A DNA stretch of 64,000 bases from Pyropia yezoensis (taxonomy: Eukaryota > Rhodophyta > Bangiophyceae > Bangiales > Bangiaceae). The notes under the pieces were generated by a model. The model did no database searches. It saw nothing but the letters and a program-made list of their open reading frames with translations, and was not told the DNA's origin. The stretch covers positions 20,321,346-20,385,345 of the forward strand of contig CM020618.1 of NCBI GenBank assembly GCA_009829735.1, read 5' to 3'. Below, in pieces: positions 39,166-49,753 of this stretch (position 1 is its first letter; every line of letters starts with the position of its first letter). Position numbers and translations under genes: made by a program.

Positions 39166-40750
39166 TGCGTTGTTCTACTACGTTTGACCCGAACGTCCGG
39201 CGAGGGGCGGAAGGGTGGATGAAGCGAGAAGGGGTGGGCAGGGCTGCGAGGGACTGAGAGTGGGAGGGCGACGTTGCGGAGCACTGTTTTTTAGCGACGT
39301 CAGTTGGAGAACATGACGTTCTACGACTGCGCCGCCGCCGCCACCATCCCCGAAGCCCCCTCAGTCCCCGAACTGCATTGGGGCAAGGAGGGGTGGCATA
39401 GATCCGCTGCCACTGCTCGGACACCCGCTACCCCGCCTACCACGCGAATCCCTGTGCCAGTAGCGCTCAGTCTTCCCCCTCCGCTGTGCTCGCCCTCCGC
39501 TCCCCCACCCTCTCGAGGTCACTCTCACCCCAACCCCCCCCCCCGCCAAACTGCGACTGCCACCGCCGCCGCTGATGCAGCCTCCCCTGTCAGAGTCCAT
39601 GCCCGCTCGTGGAGAAAAACAGTTCATGCAACCCCCGCGTTAACGCCCCCCCCCCTCAGCGCTTCCACCGCAGCGAGAGTCCACTGCCACCGCTTAGGCC
39701 GCTCCCCGCCCCCGCGCTGCCTCGTCGCTGCTACGGCCAAAATAGATGGCACAGGCGACGCAAAGGCCTGCGCGAGGGGCATGTGGATGAAAGTGTGTTG
39801 GTTCCGACCACGGCAGCCGCTTCCCCCGCTACCCTCTGTGAGGCGGCCACAAGGTGATGATCGGGTACCATCATCAGCAGCGGCCACTGCGTCGTGTGCC
39901 GCCCCCGTGGAGTCGTCATTCGGGTCTGCGGCGGCCGGGACGGCTCAAGTGGGCGATGCCGGCGGCGCGCCCGGGGGAAGATCAGACATTCCCGTGGGGG
40001 GCGGCCTGGGCGGCCGGTGGGCTACGAGGGGCGGGCCGAAAGCCGCATCCTCAGGGAGGCGAGGCCAGAAGACGGCGCGAAAGGGAAAAGACTGGGCTGG
40101 TGTGGCCCGCGCAGCGGTGAGCGGTGCCGGTCAAGCATCTTGGATGGCAAGAGGGAGAAGTGTCAGCTTTCTTCTTCTGTGCCAGCTCTGCCGTCATATG
40201 GCAATATGGCCACCAGAATCCAAGACACATGACTTCGAGAGTGATCTCTTCCGTCGCCTTCGTTTATTCGATCGTCTGGACCACGGCGCTCATGTATGAC
40301 ACCCCCCCAGGATGACCTCCCTGCCGCCGGAATTACCGTGCGGGACTGTCGGACAATGGGGGGTTACTGTCGGACCGATCGCTGTTTCTGGTGTCCGTGT
40401 GCCGTCCGACGCCCGTCGTATGTAGGACGTTAAGATATAACGCGGATGTTCCAATCGGCCCACAGCGGTACCTCTGACCACCGGATGCAGTACTGTATTT
40501 CGTCCAGGCGGGTAGGGGGGGGTGCTACCTAAATATCTCCAGCCGAAGCCACCGAGGTCGGCCGGACGTCGTGGAGCTAATCGTCTCCGAAAGCAGCGGC
40601 TGGGCAGCCGCAGAGAAGCGTCCGTAGAGAAAGCAACGCCGACTGCCCGTCTGCCGGCGTTGAAGGGGTCGACTTCGTGGCAGCGCCGTGGGGTGACGGC
40701 CGCTGTCAACACTTCCCGTCTTCCTTTGCTCTCCCTGGAGCGGCTGTGCC
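39166..40750. other. Spacer between the Crypton and miaB
   Basis: A plus-strand frame from ATG 39313 to 40299 is open but mostly Pro/Ala/Gly/Arg low complexity; no domain recognised, and I do not call it a gene. The part from 40200 to 40750 is less GC-rich and is probably the promoter and leader of miaB. Confidence 0.45.
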
Positions 40751-43356
40751 ATGTACATGGACGCGTTCGTACCCCTCGCCCCAGGCGCCTGGACCGCCCC
40801 TCCCAGGCGCGGCGCCGCCCGCGCCGTTGCCTCCCCGCCCCACCGCGCCCTTCCCCGCCGCGCCCGCTGTGCTCCCGCCCCGTCGCCAGGGGTAGGGGCA
40901 GCAGCGGTGGGGTTCGCCGCGGTGCACCCGTCTATGGCGCTCAAGGCTGGCACTTTTGCCCCCCCCCGCTTTTATGACTTCGCCCCCGATGCTGTCGCGG
41001 CCGTCCGCCTGCGGCACGTGCAGGTGGATACAGAGGCGTTAGCAACGGCAGTCGTCGGGCTTGTCAAGGCGGGGGACCAGTCACTGGCCGAACTGGCCGC
41101 CTCCCTCTCCACAGACGTGGCGTCGCGGGCGACGGGGGGGGACCTGGGCTGGTGGGACCCTCACCGGGGGGAGCCCGCCAACCCTGCTGCGTCCGGCGGC
41201 GACGCCCCAGCCATGCCAGCCGCGGCGGCGGCGGCAGCAACGCCTCCGCCGGCGGCGCTGCTCGCCGCCACCACCCGCGCACGACCCAACACTCTCCAGC
41301 TCGTAGACAGCCCCGCTGGCTGGCATGTATTTGTGGTAGAGGACGCGCGTCACGCATTGCGGCCAACGCTGACGCTGCCCCCAAGGGCGCCCGACGCATT
41401 TCGTCATAAGGTGGCCGCGAAGGGCGGGCCCCGGCTGGGGGGCGACATGGCGCGCGGCGCTCCTCCCCCGTCGCCGCCCACCCCCATGAGCTACCATATC
41501 ACCACCCTTGGCTGCGCGATGAACGAGGCTGACTCGGAGCGCATGGCGGCGGAGTTGGAGCGTGCGGGCTACTCCCCCGTTACGGACGCGCAGAAGGCGG
41601 CGGTGGTGGTGTGGAATACGTGCAGCATTCGGGACCACGCAGAGCAGAAGGTATACTCTGCGCTTGGCCGCCATGCGGCGCGCAAGTGGGCTGCCATGGG
41701 CGACGTCACGCTGGTGGTGGCGGGTTGCGTGGCACAGCAGGAGGGGGCATCGCTTCTCCGGCGAGTTCCAGAGGTGGACCTTGTTCTCGGCCCACAGTAC
41801 GCCAATCGCTTAGGCGAGCTGCTGGACGACGTGCGCACCAATGGGGTGCAGGTGGTTGCCACAGAGCCAGTCCACGTGAGCGAGGACCTGACTAAGCCAC
41901 GTCGAGGGAGCTCTACCACCGCGTGGGTGAATGTTATTTACGGGTGCTTGGAGAGGTACGCTGTTCTCAGAGGGTATTGAATTAAGCGACTGGCATGCGG
42001 AAGGGCGGGTGGCGTGTGCTCGAGCGGAAGGACTGGAGTGCCGAGCGGAAGGGCTGGAGAGGTTTGCGAGCGGGAGGACATGGACTGGCTTGTTTGGTCA
42101 CAGTTGCCAAGCCTGCGGCGGGGCCGGAGGGGCGGATTTGGCCTAATGCAGACCGCTTACTCTCTGGTGACGGTGACGGTGTTCTGTTGTCTTATTCCTG
42201 GTGTCACTCGTCTGCTGTTGATCTTCATGCTCGGCTCAAGGTGTACATATTGTATGTTGTCACTTGGGTCGCCCCGCTGCCGTTCTTGTTTTACCGTGCC
42301 CCTGGCGCGTTCCATGGAGCTATGTTCTCCGTACTCATTCACTTGGCCGTGTCAGTGGCTGTGTGCTTTGTGTGCTGCTGCGTGACCGGCTTGTATCCCG
42401 CGAGGGTAGACGGCCTGGAGAGTTGCTAGCGCTCTACTAACGCCCTTTCCATCCCGCGTGATTGTTACTGCGTTTCCCATGTGCTGCTTCTCTGGTGGCT
42501 TGACCCCTTCTCAGGTGTCGTTCCTAACGTTCGGGGCCTCGAGCAATCCCGCCCCATTCCGGCCATCCGTGCCGAGATCGAGGCACTGGCGGCTCAGGGT
42601 GTTGTCGAAATCGTTTTGCTTGGCCAGAACGTAGACGCCTACGGACGGGACTTGGTGCCCCGCACCAATCTGACGGCGCTTTTCGAAGCGATTGCGGACG
42701 TACCCGGCATCCTGCGCTATCGTTTCACCACTTCCCACCCGCGCTACATGACCGAGAGGCTCATCCGTACTGTCGCGGCTCTACCGACGTTTGCCAATCA
42801 CATCCATTTGCCCTTCCAGTCTGGGGATAACACCGTTCTTCGGCGCATGAGCCGCGGCTACACTGTCGAGCGGTATGAGCGACTGGTGTCCACCATCCGG
42901 GAGGTGATGCCGGACGCGTCGGTCACAGCAGACGCGATCGTGGCCTTTCCTGGTGAGACGGAGGCCCAGTTTCAGAACACCCTCGATTTGATGAGCCGCC
43001 TGACGCTTGACACGGTCCACACGGCTGCCTACTCGCCGCGGCCCAACACCCCTGCGGGCGCCTGGGAGGACCAGCTTCCTGAGCCGGTGAAGGAGGACCG
43101 CCTGGCCCGTATCAACCGACAGGTAGTGTCGGACGCATTGGCTGCGAGCGAGCGCCGCATTGGTACCGTGTCTGAGGTGCTGGTCGAGGGGCCCAACCCA
43201 CGGACACCGGACACGGAGGTGTTTGGCCGGAACGCACAGAACCGGATGGTGTACTTTGTCGGTGACGCGGCGGAGTGTGCGGGGCGGATTGTCCGGGTGC
43301 ATATCACCGAGGCGACGGCGTTTGCGCTGCGGGGGGAGCGTGTGCGGGACGAGTAG
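40751..43356 (+). CDS. miaB: tRNA-2-methylthio-N6-isopentenyladenosine synthase MiaB, plastid type, three exons with an 11-nt microexon
   Basis: Exons 40751-41955, 42241-42251 and 42515-43356 give 685 residues. MiaB is a radical-SAM enzyme that adds a methylthio group to i6A37 of tRNAs. About 250 residues precede the enzyme; the first are Arg/Pro/Ala-rich like a transit peptide. The N-terminal [4Fe-4S] cluster ligands are in LGCAMN, NTCSIR and VAGCVAQQ. The radical-SAM motif C-x3-C-x2-C appears only if the 11-nt exon is used: the first cysteine ends exon 1 (YGC), the second lies in the microexon, and the third is split between microexon and exon 3. Exon 3 continues with [19 protein letters not shown] and a C-terminal TRAM domain. 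Introns have GTACGC/CAAG and GTATGT/TCAG ends. The sequence is closest to cyanobacterial MiaB, suggesting a plastid role (inference). Confidence 0.88.
42241..42251 (+). other. miaB: 11-nt microexon of miaB
   Basis: GTGTACATATT, preceded by an AG (CTCAAG) and followed by GTATGT. Joined to the flanking exons it completes an arginine codon, adds Cys-Thr-Tyr and starts the third cysteine codon. Both flanking phases (2 in, 1 out) fit exactly. Confidence 0.85.
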
Positions 43357-43725
43357 GGTTGAATGGGGCGGGGCGATGGATCGTCGTGCTGGCAGGCCGC
43401 AGAAAGTGAGGTAGGTGGTGCTCGAATTACCGGTACTGTGGCACCGTAGACTGGATTGCGACGGCGCGCGACCGCGGGCCGCTCTGCGAGTGGTACACCG
43501 GGGCGGCGCTTGTCGACGCCTCTCCGACTCGTGGCCCAGCCAGACCCTGGCATACTGCCCCAAGCGCGCTCGGCAGATGTTCAGCTGTGAGGACTACCAT
43601 TGCCACGCTGCCGCGTCTGCATGCAAATCGACTCCATTACCGTACAGTTTTTGTTTCTCTGTTCATGCTGGCGGCGCTCTCTGCAAAAGGGGACGCTGCG
43701 TCAGCGACAAAAACGGGTAGGCCCA
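43357..43725. other. Convergent spacer between miaB and RPN8
   Basis: 369 bp between two convergent stop codons. No gene seen; it should hold both polyadenylation regions. Confidence 0.6.
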
Positions 43726-44977
43726 CTAGGCGGCCTTGCCCCCAGCTGGTGCAACGACAGCCGGGGTGGCCTTCTCCGCCGCCCGCCGTTCTGTCTCGCG
43801 CATGAGCCCCGCCTTGTTTTCAATCAGGTCGTCCAGCGCACACACTGCCCGAATGACGGCACTCACGTACAGGACCAGCATGGCGTCGTTGGTTTTCACT
43901 GCAAAAGACCTCACTAGCTCCTTGCCCGACAGAGCTGGTAGCAGGTTGAAGATGTCCTGCATGTTGTACAGGATCTCGTGGTTCACTGGCAGGTCCCCAG
44001 TGGCGACTGCCTCCAGGTACGACTTGAGCTCCCCCAACCGCGCCCGCAAGCTCTTCAGCGCCCCCACCTTGCCTGCAACTTCCCCTGCCAGAGTGCTCAC
44101 TGACGAGTCCTTAATGTCCCGCAGCAGGTGTCCCACCCCAACCTCCTCCGCATCAGCTGCGTTGATCTCCGAAGGCAGGTGTGCGAAAGTGCGCGACAGG
44201 GTAGCGTCCTCCTGTGGCTGCTCCAAAGACAGGTACGCCTCGGTGGGGAGACCGAGCTCCTTTGGCGTCACGTCCACCAGCACGAGCACCGGGTGGGGGG
44301 TGTAGGTGCGGATCAGCTCCGTGATGTCCAGATCCCCACCTCGGATGGTCGGGCCCGTCGAGTACCACCCCACCACTGTCTCCCGCGCGTTGACCTTGCG
44401 GAACATGGAGGACATGGACTCGAGGAAGTTGTGGTCGAGGAACCATACAGTCGGATCACGCTCGTCCTCCTCAAAAGGAACCGCGTACGAGTTGGTGCAG
44501 CTGACTTTCCCCTTCACGATCTGGCCGAGGAGGACCCCTACAGCACGGCTGTGGATCGTAGCAAAGGGGGGACGTGAGGACGAGGGCAGCGAAGCGCGGC
44601 ACGCAGGCGCGATAAAGACAGCAGGTTGAGACATCCGGTAGTAATGCGGGCACAAAAATGGTTTGCGGACAGCAAGCCAGCCAACAAAAGCGAACCATGC
44701 AGCCGACAATAGCAACGCCAACAAAGCACGATCAAACAACAAGACAGACACAAAGAGTTAGCGTGCAAAAAAGCGTGGCGGCAGGCGACCGGTTGGCAAC
44801 AGCACGGCTGGAGCACGCGCCCAATGCCCGGTCACAGGGGCATCTGTACCAACCCACACTGGAAAGGAACGGCAATGCATACCGCTTGGAACCCTTGCAG
44901 CTCCGGTTGTAGTGATCGACTACGCCCAGCAGCACTATGGGATGGACGGCCACCGATGTAGGCATCGACGGAGCCAT
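43726..44977 (-). CDS. RPN8: 26S proteasome regulatory subunit Rpn8 (PSMD7), one intron
   Basis: Exons 44883-44977 and 43726-44548 give 305 residues, close to the family length; the intron (44549-44882) has GTATGC and CACAG ends. Rpn8 is the catalytically inactive MPN partner of the deubiquitinase Rpn11 in the proteasome lid. Seen: VAVHPIVLLGVVDHYNR at residues 9-25, GVLLGQ, YAVPFEED, VWFLDHNF, KVNARE and LGLPTEAY in the MPN domain (to about 180), then EVGVGHLLRDIKDS and the lid-assembly helices with VATGDLPVNHEILYNMQD. The position that holds the metal histidines in active MPN+ enzymes reads GWYSTGP, so no JAMM motif, as expected for Rpn8. ATG 44977 gives MAPSMPTS; no other ATG lies upstream in frame nearby. 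The C-terminus ends in Ala/Lys/Gly-rich residues. Confidence 0.92.
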
Positions 44978-45794
44978 GTCGCAGAACAAGCAGGCGTCGG
45001 CCTGTCAAGGCGAGGAAAAGAACCAGGCTGCGTAGGAGGGGTGCACAGCGTGTCACTCCCGCAGGTCCGCCCGTCCAAGGTAGGGTGCTTCAAGCGTCAC
45101 CCTGAATGTAGTCTGAAGAAATCGGCTGCAGGCGGACAGCCGCTCTGATAGACGCGACGATCGGATAGGCAGCGTGTCGAAGGCCAAGGTATGTCCAGCA
45201 TGTCAGCAGGCGCTCGCTCCATACGCACACTTACAACAGAGTACGACAGACTCTGTGATAAATTCCTATCGGAGTGGAGAGTGCATATTAACGAATCTCC
45301 TATGTGAAGCAGCCACGCTTGTTGTCGCGCTAACACCAATTGATTGGTCCACGTATTTGCAATATCAAATTTCTCCCAGCCACACGTTGCACCTGTACCG
45401 CTGCACACGAACCGTTCTGCGCGCCATGTGCAAGTTCTCCCGCGCGTGCACTGAGTCCAAGAGAATTTACATGGGGTCTCTGGGGTGTGCCGTCTTCATC
45501 TTTGGCTATGGACAAAAGTGTGACTTTCACATATTGGTTAGTACTGTGGCTAATGCCACGGCGGCTGCTGTGTGCTTGCGGCCGCGGTTATGCGGTGTCA
45601 CGTGCGGACCAATGAGTCAGTGGCATTAAGCGACGTCCGTGACTGCGTGTCACACGGGTGGCTGATAGGCGTTCCCAAGGCGTGCTGGCCGTGCCGGTCC
45701 GGCCCATGTACCATGCACGACCAACGATGCCGGATAAATCTAGTAACCCAAGTATCTCATTGGGTATCCTAGTCGGGCCTCGCCCACCACGGGC

Positions 45795-45846
45795 GGCTGC
45801 TGGCCTGTCGTTAGTGACCGCCTCTAACGACAGGCCAGGAGCAGCC
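45795..45846. repeat. Strong hairpin, 20-bp stem with a 3-nt bulge
   Basis: GGCTGCTGGCCTGTCGTTAG (45795-45814) pairs with 45824-45846: 15 bp are uninterrupted (CTGGCCTGTCGTTAG with CTAACGACAGGCCAG), then a 3-nt bulge and five more pairs. The loop is 9 nt. It could be an RNA structure or a transposon end; no promoter or coding context decides. Confidence 0.6.
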
Positions 45847-46339
45847 CATCTCTCGCCAATGGATTGCGGTGCGTAGCTCGCGCCGGGGCGGGTGCCACGT
45901 CGGTTGAGATTTTTGTTACGTGTCGACGGATTTGTCCAGTCGGTTTGTTGCCTTTTACAACTGTAGAGATGCAGTTCAAGGCCTTAAGCCTCCGATGTTG
46001 TAATTGCCTGAGCAACTCCGGAGACATCACACAATCGCACACACACCTGACACGTACTCTGTCGCCACCAAGTCGTCCCTTTTCCCCTGCTATTCCCTAC
46101 TCTGTCGCCACCGACGCGGCCCATGCCGCACACCGAATCGGCGCTGCCCCCCCCGCTGCCGCCGAGGCCACTGGCTAGCCGCCGCAGGCCGCCGCTGCCG
46201 TCACCGCCGCTGCCAGCTGGCGACAAGCCCCCGGCCGCTGCCGCCGCCGGCTGGCAGACGCCCCTCCGCCGCGACCGCTCCCGGCCGGCCGCTGCTAGCA
46301 CTGCAGCCAGCTGGCCAGAGCCCCCCAGCTGCTGCCCGC

Positions 46340-46400
46340 CCGCTTTCCGCCGCCGCCGCCGCCGCTACCGCCGCCGCCGCCGCCGCCGCCGCCGCAGCCG
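46340..46400. repeat. CCG/GCC trinucleotide-rich tract
   Basis: Short run of CCGCCG repeats within a wider GC-rich low-complexity block; no coding meaning seen. Confidence 0.7.
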
Positions 46401-47697
46401 GCTCTTGGCTTCTCGCGGCGGCAGCGGCGGCGCGGCCATAGTCGCGGCCGCCGCTGCCGGATAGTCCCTGTCTACCCCCCACCGCAACCGCCGCCGGTCC
46501 CGTCGCGGCGGCCGCCGCCGCCGGTACCACCGCGGCCGCCGTCGCCGCCGTGACCGTCAGCGGGCCGATTACAGACCGGGGCTGCCGCCGCCGCCGGGTG
46601 GCAGCTGCCGAAAGTGCTTCTCAAGGAGCTTTCTAGTGCTCCAGGTACGTCTCCAACCGCCACGTCACTTTCAACTCCGAGAATCAATATTAACTACATG
46701 CAGTAGATTGATGTGCAAATTAGTAATGTTTTAACATGAATGTGCCAATCAATGACGGGTACGTTGTACTATATGGAGTATCTAGGCGGATATCAATATT
46801 CATGATTCAAAAAATGTTCGCTGGTCGTGCATGGTATATGGGCCGCCCTGCTGGGCTGTCGGGGACGTGTGTGAAGGGTGTCGCTCGAGTGCATCCGGGA
46901 CTCGTTGCGTGCGCGCACCTGCGTTTTTAGTGCGTGCACGAGAGAGGGGGGGGCTTGGCCCGGGCGTGCCCGTGTGGGTCCGCATGCGTGCGTATGGGGG
47001 CCATGCGTGCACGGGTGCCCGTGTGGGCGCGCGTGCGTGCCCCTGGCGTGGGGCTCCTGTGCCACCTTCACATGAGCGTTGGCATGGCGCTCGAGGTGGG
47101 GTGATTGCGCGGAGAGACTAAGGAGCGACGAAGAAGAAGTACTCTGGAATTTCTGTGTCTGGGGTGCGCACGGACGACGGCTGCCCCTACTGCACGGATC
47201 CACGGCCGGTTGTAGGCCGTGAGTCTGGCATAATTTCTGCCTGTATTGCCACATTCGCGAATCATTGATACCCGCAAGAGAGTGAGAGATTGAGAGGGAG
47301 AGAGAACCGGCGCGGGAGCGGGCGACCGTGCGGAGTTTGTCTCTATCCTGTTTCTCTACGCTGGTCCTCCAGGTGACTTTAACTAAGGGGGGTACTGAGC
47401 CTTTGAACCCGTCGGGGCCTGGGGTCGGGAGGCCTGTCTAGAAACCCACGGTGGATCTGACGAGGAGGTACCATAAGGTCTACGCCACGACCCCTCCGCG
47501 GTAACACCGGAGCGCCTGCACGGCTTGGATACGGGCGCCCGCAACCCTGACAGAGTGGTTCGGAGGACTGGTGTCGAGAGACCGGGCTGGGTCAGGCGCC
47601 GTGACGGTCGACCTACCCGCGTCGGTGAACTTGGACCTGTTGTATCTGTGAGCTATCTCGACTACCACCGGACTGAAGCCGTTTGACTACCCTTGAC

Positions 47698-48630
47698 ATG
47701 GCGGACGCGCCGAGCGTCACCCCGGCCCCTGCCTCAAACTTCATGGCGGATGCAGATCCGGCGCTTTCGTCCGTCGAGCAGATGGGATTTGTTTCTTCCG
47801 TCCGCATGCTGGAGGTGGAAGTACGTGAGTCCACTATGTCCGGCGACCGGGTGGAGGAAGCCGTGGCGGAGCTTTTCCCTCCTGCGGTCCTCTTCGGCCC
47901 GGACGTGGCCTCGCTGCCCTATGCACATCGCGAGCTGCACAAATGGCATGATAGCGATGGCGCCAACCTCCAACAGCACTTATCACATCGCGTGATCATG
48001 ACGCTGGCTACTTCATTGTACGTCGACCCTGAAGATCGCGTCGCGGCCGACCAGCTGGAATCAGAGCTTGTCGCTGCTGGGCGTTGCGTGGGCGGGAGTG
48101 CGGCAGCCAACCAGCCTCCGAACCGTCATGGAGACGCAACCCCCACTGCGAGTACCCGGACGGCTCACAACATTGCCATGCGCTTCCGGGACTCGTCATC
48201 CAAGTTCTCTGGAAACCTTGGGAAGGCGTGGATGGGGCATGTTGCTGCGTACCAGCAAGTGGCCCGCGACTACGACCTCAGCCAGGAGCAGCGCTTTCAG
48301 TTCAGGCACAACATTCTCAGTGACGACGCCAAGCGGTTTTACTTGGACGAGGTGCAGTCGTACGCCTCGACCTTGAGCCAGGCTGTCGACATGGTGAGCG
48401 CCGAGAACAACTCCATAGTGCGACAGAACCGATTGAAGAACTACCAGGCGGGTTACCGTATGAGCACGCAGCTTACTGACGGCTTAACGGAGGCGGCCGC
48501 GCTGGAGAAAACATACAAGATGATTACCAAGCTCGCCCCGCAGGTGCCTCGCTCCCACCAGGGGGACGCCCATAAGGTTGAGTTTTGCGCAACGCGGTGT
48601 TGGTTAGCCCGTGGGCTAAAGAGCCGCTGA
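47698..48630 (+). pseudogene. Gag N-terminal part of the copia fragment
   Basis: 310 residues, from ATG 47698. After an N-terminal domain of unknown kind, about residues 160-295 have the capsid-like helical pattern of copia/oomycete-type gag: KFSGNLGKAWMGHVAAYQQV, then LSQEQRFQFRHNILSDDA. The frame is lost near 48580, where the sense continues one frame over without a gap, so a single-base change disrupted it. Confidence 0.65.
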
Positions 48631-49229
48631 GCCGTATCGCCAAGCATGGATTGACCTTCCAGCAGCTGTATGGAGAGCTCGAAGCAGCGCTGGACCTGCA
48701 CAAAGAGGCACGACTGGCCGTCGCCCATGCGAGGGCATCCGAGCATCGATCCACCGCAACCCAGGACGTGCCGGGCATCCTCTTTACGGGTCAGGGGCGG
48801 TACGCTCGCCCTAGGCGTCGTACTGCTGCTGGCGGCGCCAAGCGAACGAGTGCCTATAATCGTCCGGCTGGCGTAGACCCGCTGGCCATCATAGGGTGTT
48901 TTAACTGTGACGACGCCGGGCACACCATGAAAGACTGCCCCCGCCCTATCGTCGCCGCCGAAGCCGCCCAGCGCCGGCTCGAATACTACGCCAAGAAGGA
49001 CGCCGGGAGGGCCTCGGCCGCTGTTGTGCTGCTCCAACTGTGCGCCGAGGTGGACGCTATGCTGATTGGTGAGCGCACAAGTGCGTCTGAGGAGGACGCA
49101 GGTGGGCCCGAGGCGGACGCTGGGGACGACCGCCAGCTCTTTCACGCGCTGTTGGCGTCACGGACCGGTGGCCTGACGACCGGCGCGGCGGATGGCGACT
49201 CCAAAACGGATTTTGCAATGCAGGATTGA
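48585..49229 (+). pseudogene. Gag C-terminal part with CCHC zinc knuckle
   Basis: Continues the previous frame in another phase (RNAVLVSPWAKEPLSRIAKH). Contains a basic segment (RPRRRTAAGG) and one zinc knuckle, CFNCDDAGHTMKDC, near 48897-48940. It ends in an acidic stretch at TGA 49229. Overlaps the previous frame by 46 bp because of the frame change. Confidence 0.65.
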
Positions 49230-49753
49230 CTCGTCGCCTATCCTCCATTTGCAGACGCCGCCGGGGCCGGCCTCCCCGCGACCATGTCGAGGCCAAAGTG
49301 TCTGAGCGCCTGGTCACTGCCGTTGCCGATACGAACGTGTTTCTGGGCGCCTGTTTGGACACGGGGGCGGAGAGGATGGTGCTTGGTCGCCAGCAGGCCC
49401 ATGCCGACGCGCGATTTACTGGCACCGAGCTGCACCTGGCAAAGCCAAAGAACGCCGCCTTTCGCTTTGGTGCATCGCACGACCCTAGCCTCGGTGTGTT
49501 GCCTATCCGCGTGCCGTTGGCCGACGAACTGTTCCTGCCTATGGACGACGAAGTGGTGGATGTCAATGTACCATTCTTGTTTGGACTCGACACTCAGGAC
49601 GCCAACAAGATGTACGTCAACAACGTATCCAACAAGCTGGTTTGTGTCGCCTACGAGGTGTCGATCTCAGTTACGCGCAAATCTGGGCATGTCTTCCGCG
49701 AGTGGGGTCGGGACACGCTGTACTCCATGGTGGAGGCGGAGCGGCTACTGTAA
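49226..49753 (+). pseudogene. Protease region of the copia fragment, truncated
   Basis: The overlap with the previous stop is ATGA-like (frame opens at 49226). Contains the aspartic-protease motif ACLDTGAERMVLG (about 49348-49386) and a later VPFLFGLD strand, then KSGHVFREW and TLYSMVEAERLL, which match the region just before the pre-integrase zinc motif of copia elements. A stop follows at once, and the expected zinc motif is missing. Confidence 0.65.

Larger units (their letters stand above)
44978..47697. other. Spacer between RPN8 and the copia fragment
   Basis: No gene supported. It includes a frame at 45174-45629 with several cysteines but no recognisable fold, a strong hairpin (45795-45846), a CCG/GCC-rich low-complexity block (46120-46600) and a GTGCGTGC-rich stretch (about 46900-47050). 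The right end (47330-47690) should be the leader of the copia element, but no LTR was identified. Confidence 0.5.
47698..49753 (+). mobile_element. Truncated Ty1/copia-type retrotransposon (gag and protease only)
   Basis: Gag, zinc knuckle and protease regions in the order expected for a copia element, ending where the pre-integrase region should begin. The integrase, reverse transcriptase and RNase H are absent to the right. No LTR was recognised on either side. The frame changes twice (near 48585 and near 49230). Confidence 0.65.

Noticed and set aside
39313-40299. Plus-strand frame of about 330 codons between the Crypton and miaB
   Set aside because: Mostly low complexity, no domain and no good start context; cannot be supported as a gene, although it cannot be excluded.
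46004-46600. Ala/Arg/Pro-rich frames in the CCG block
   Set aside because: Trinucleotide repeat translation only.
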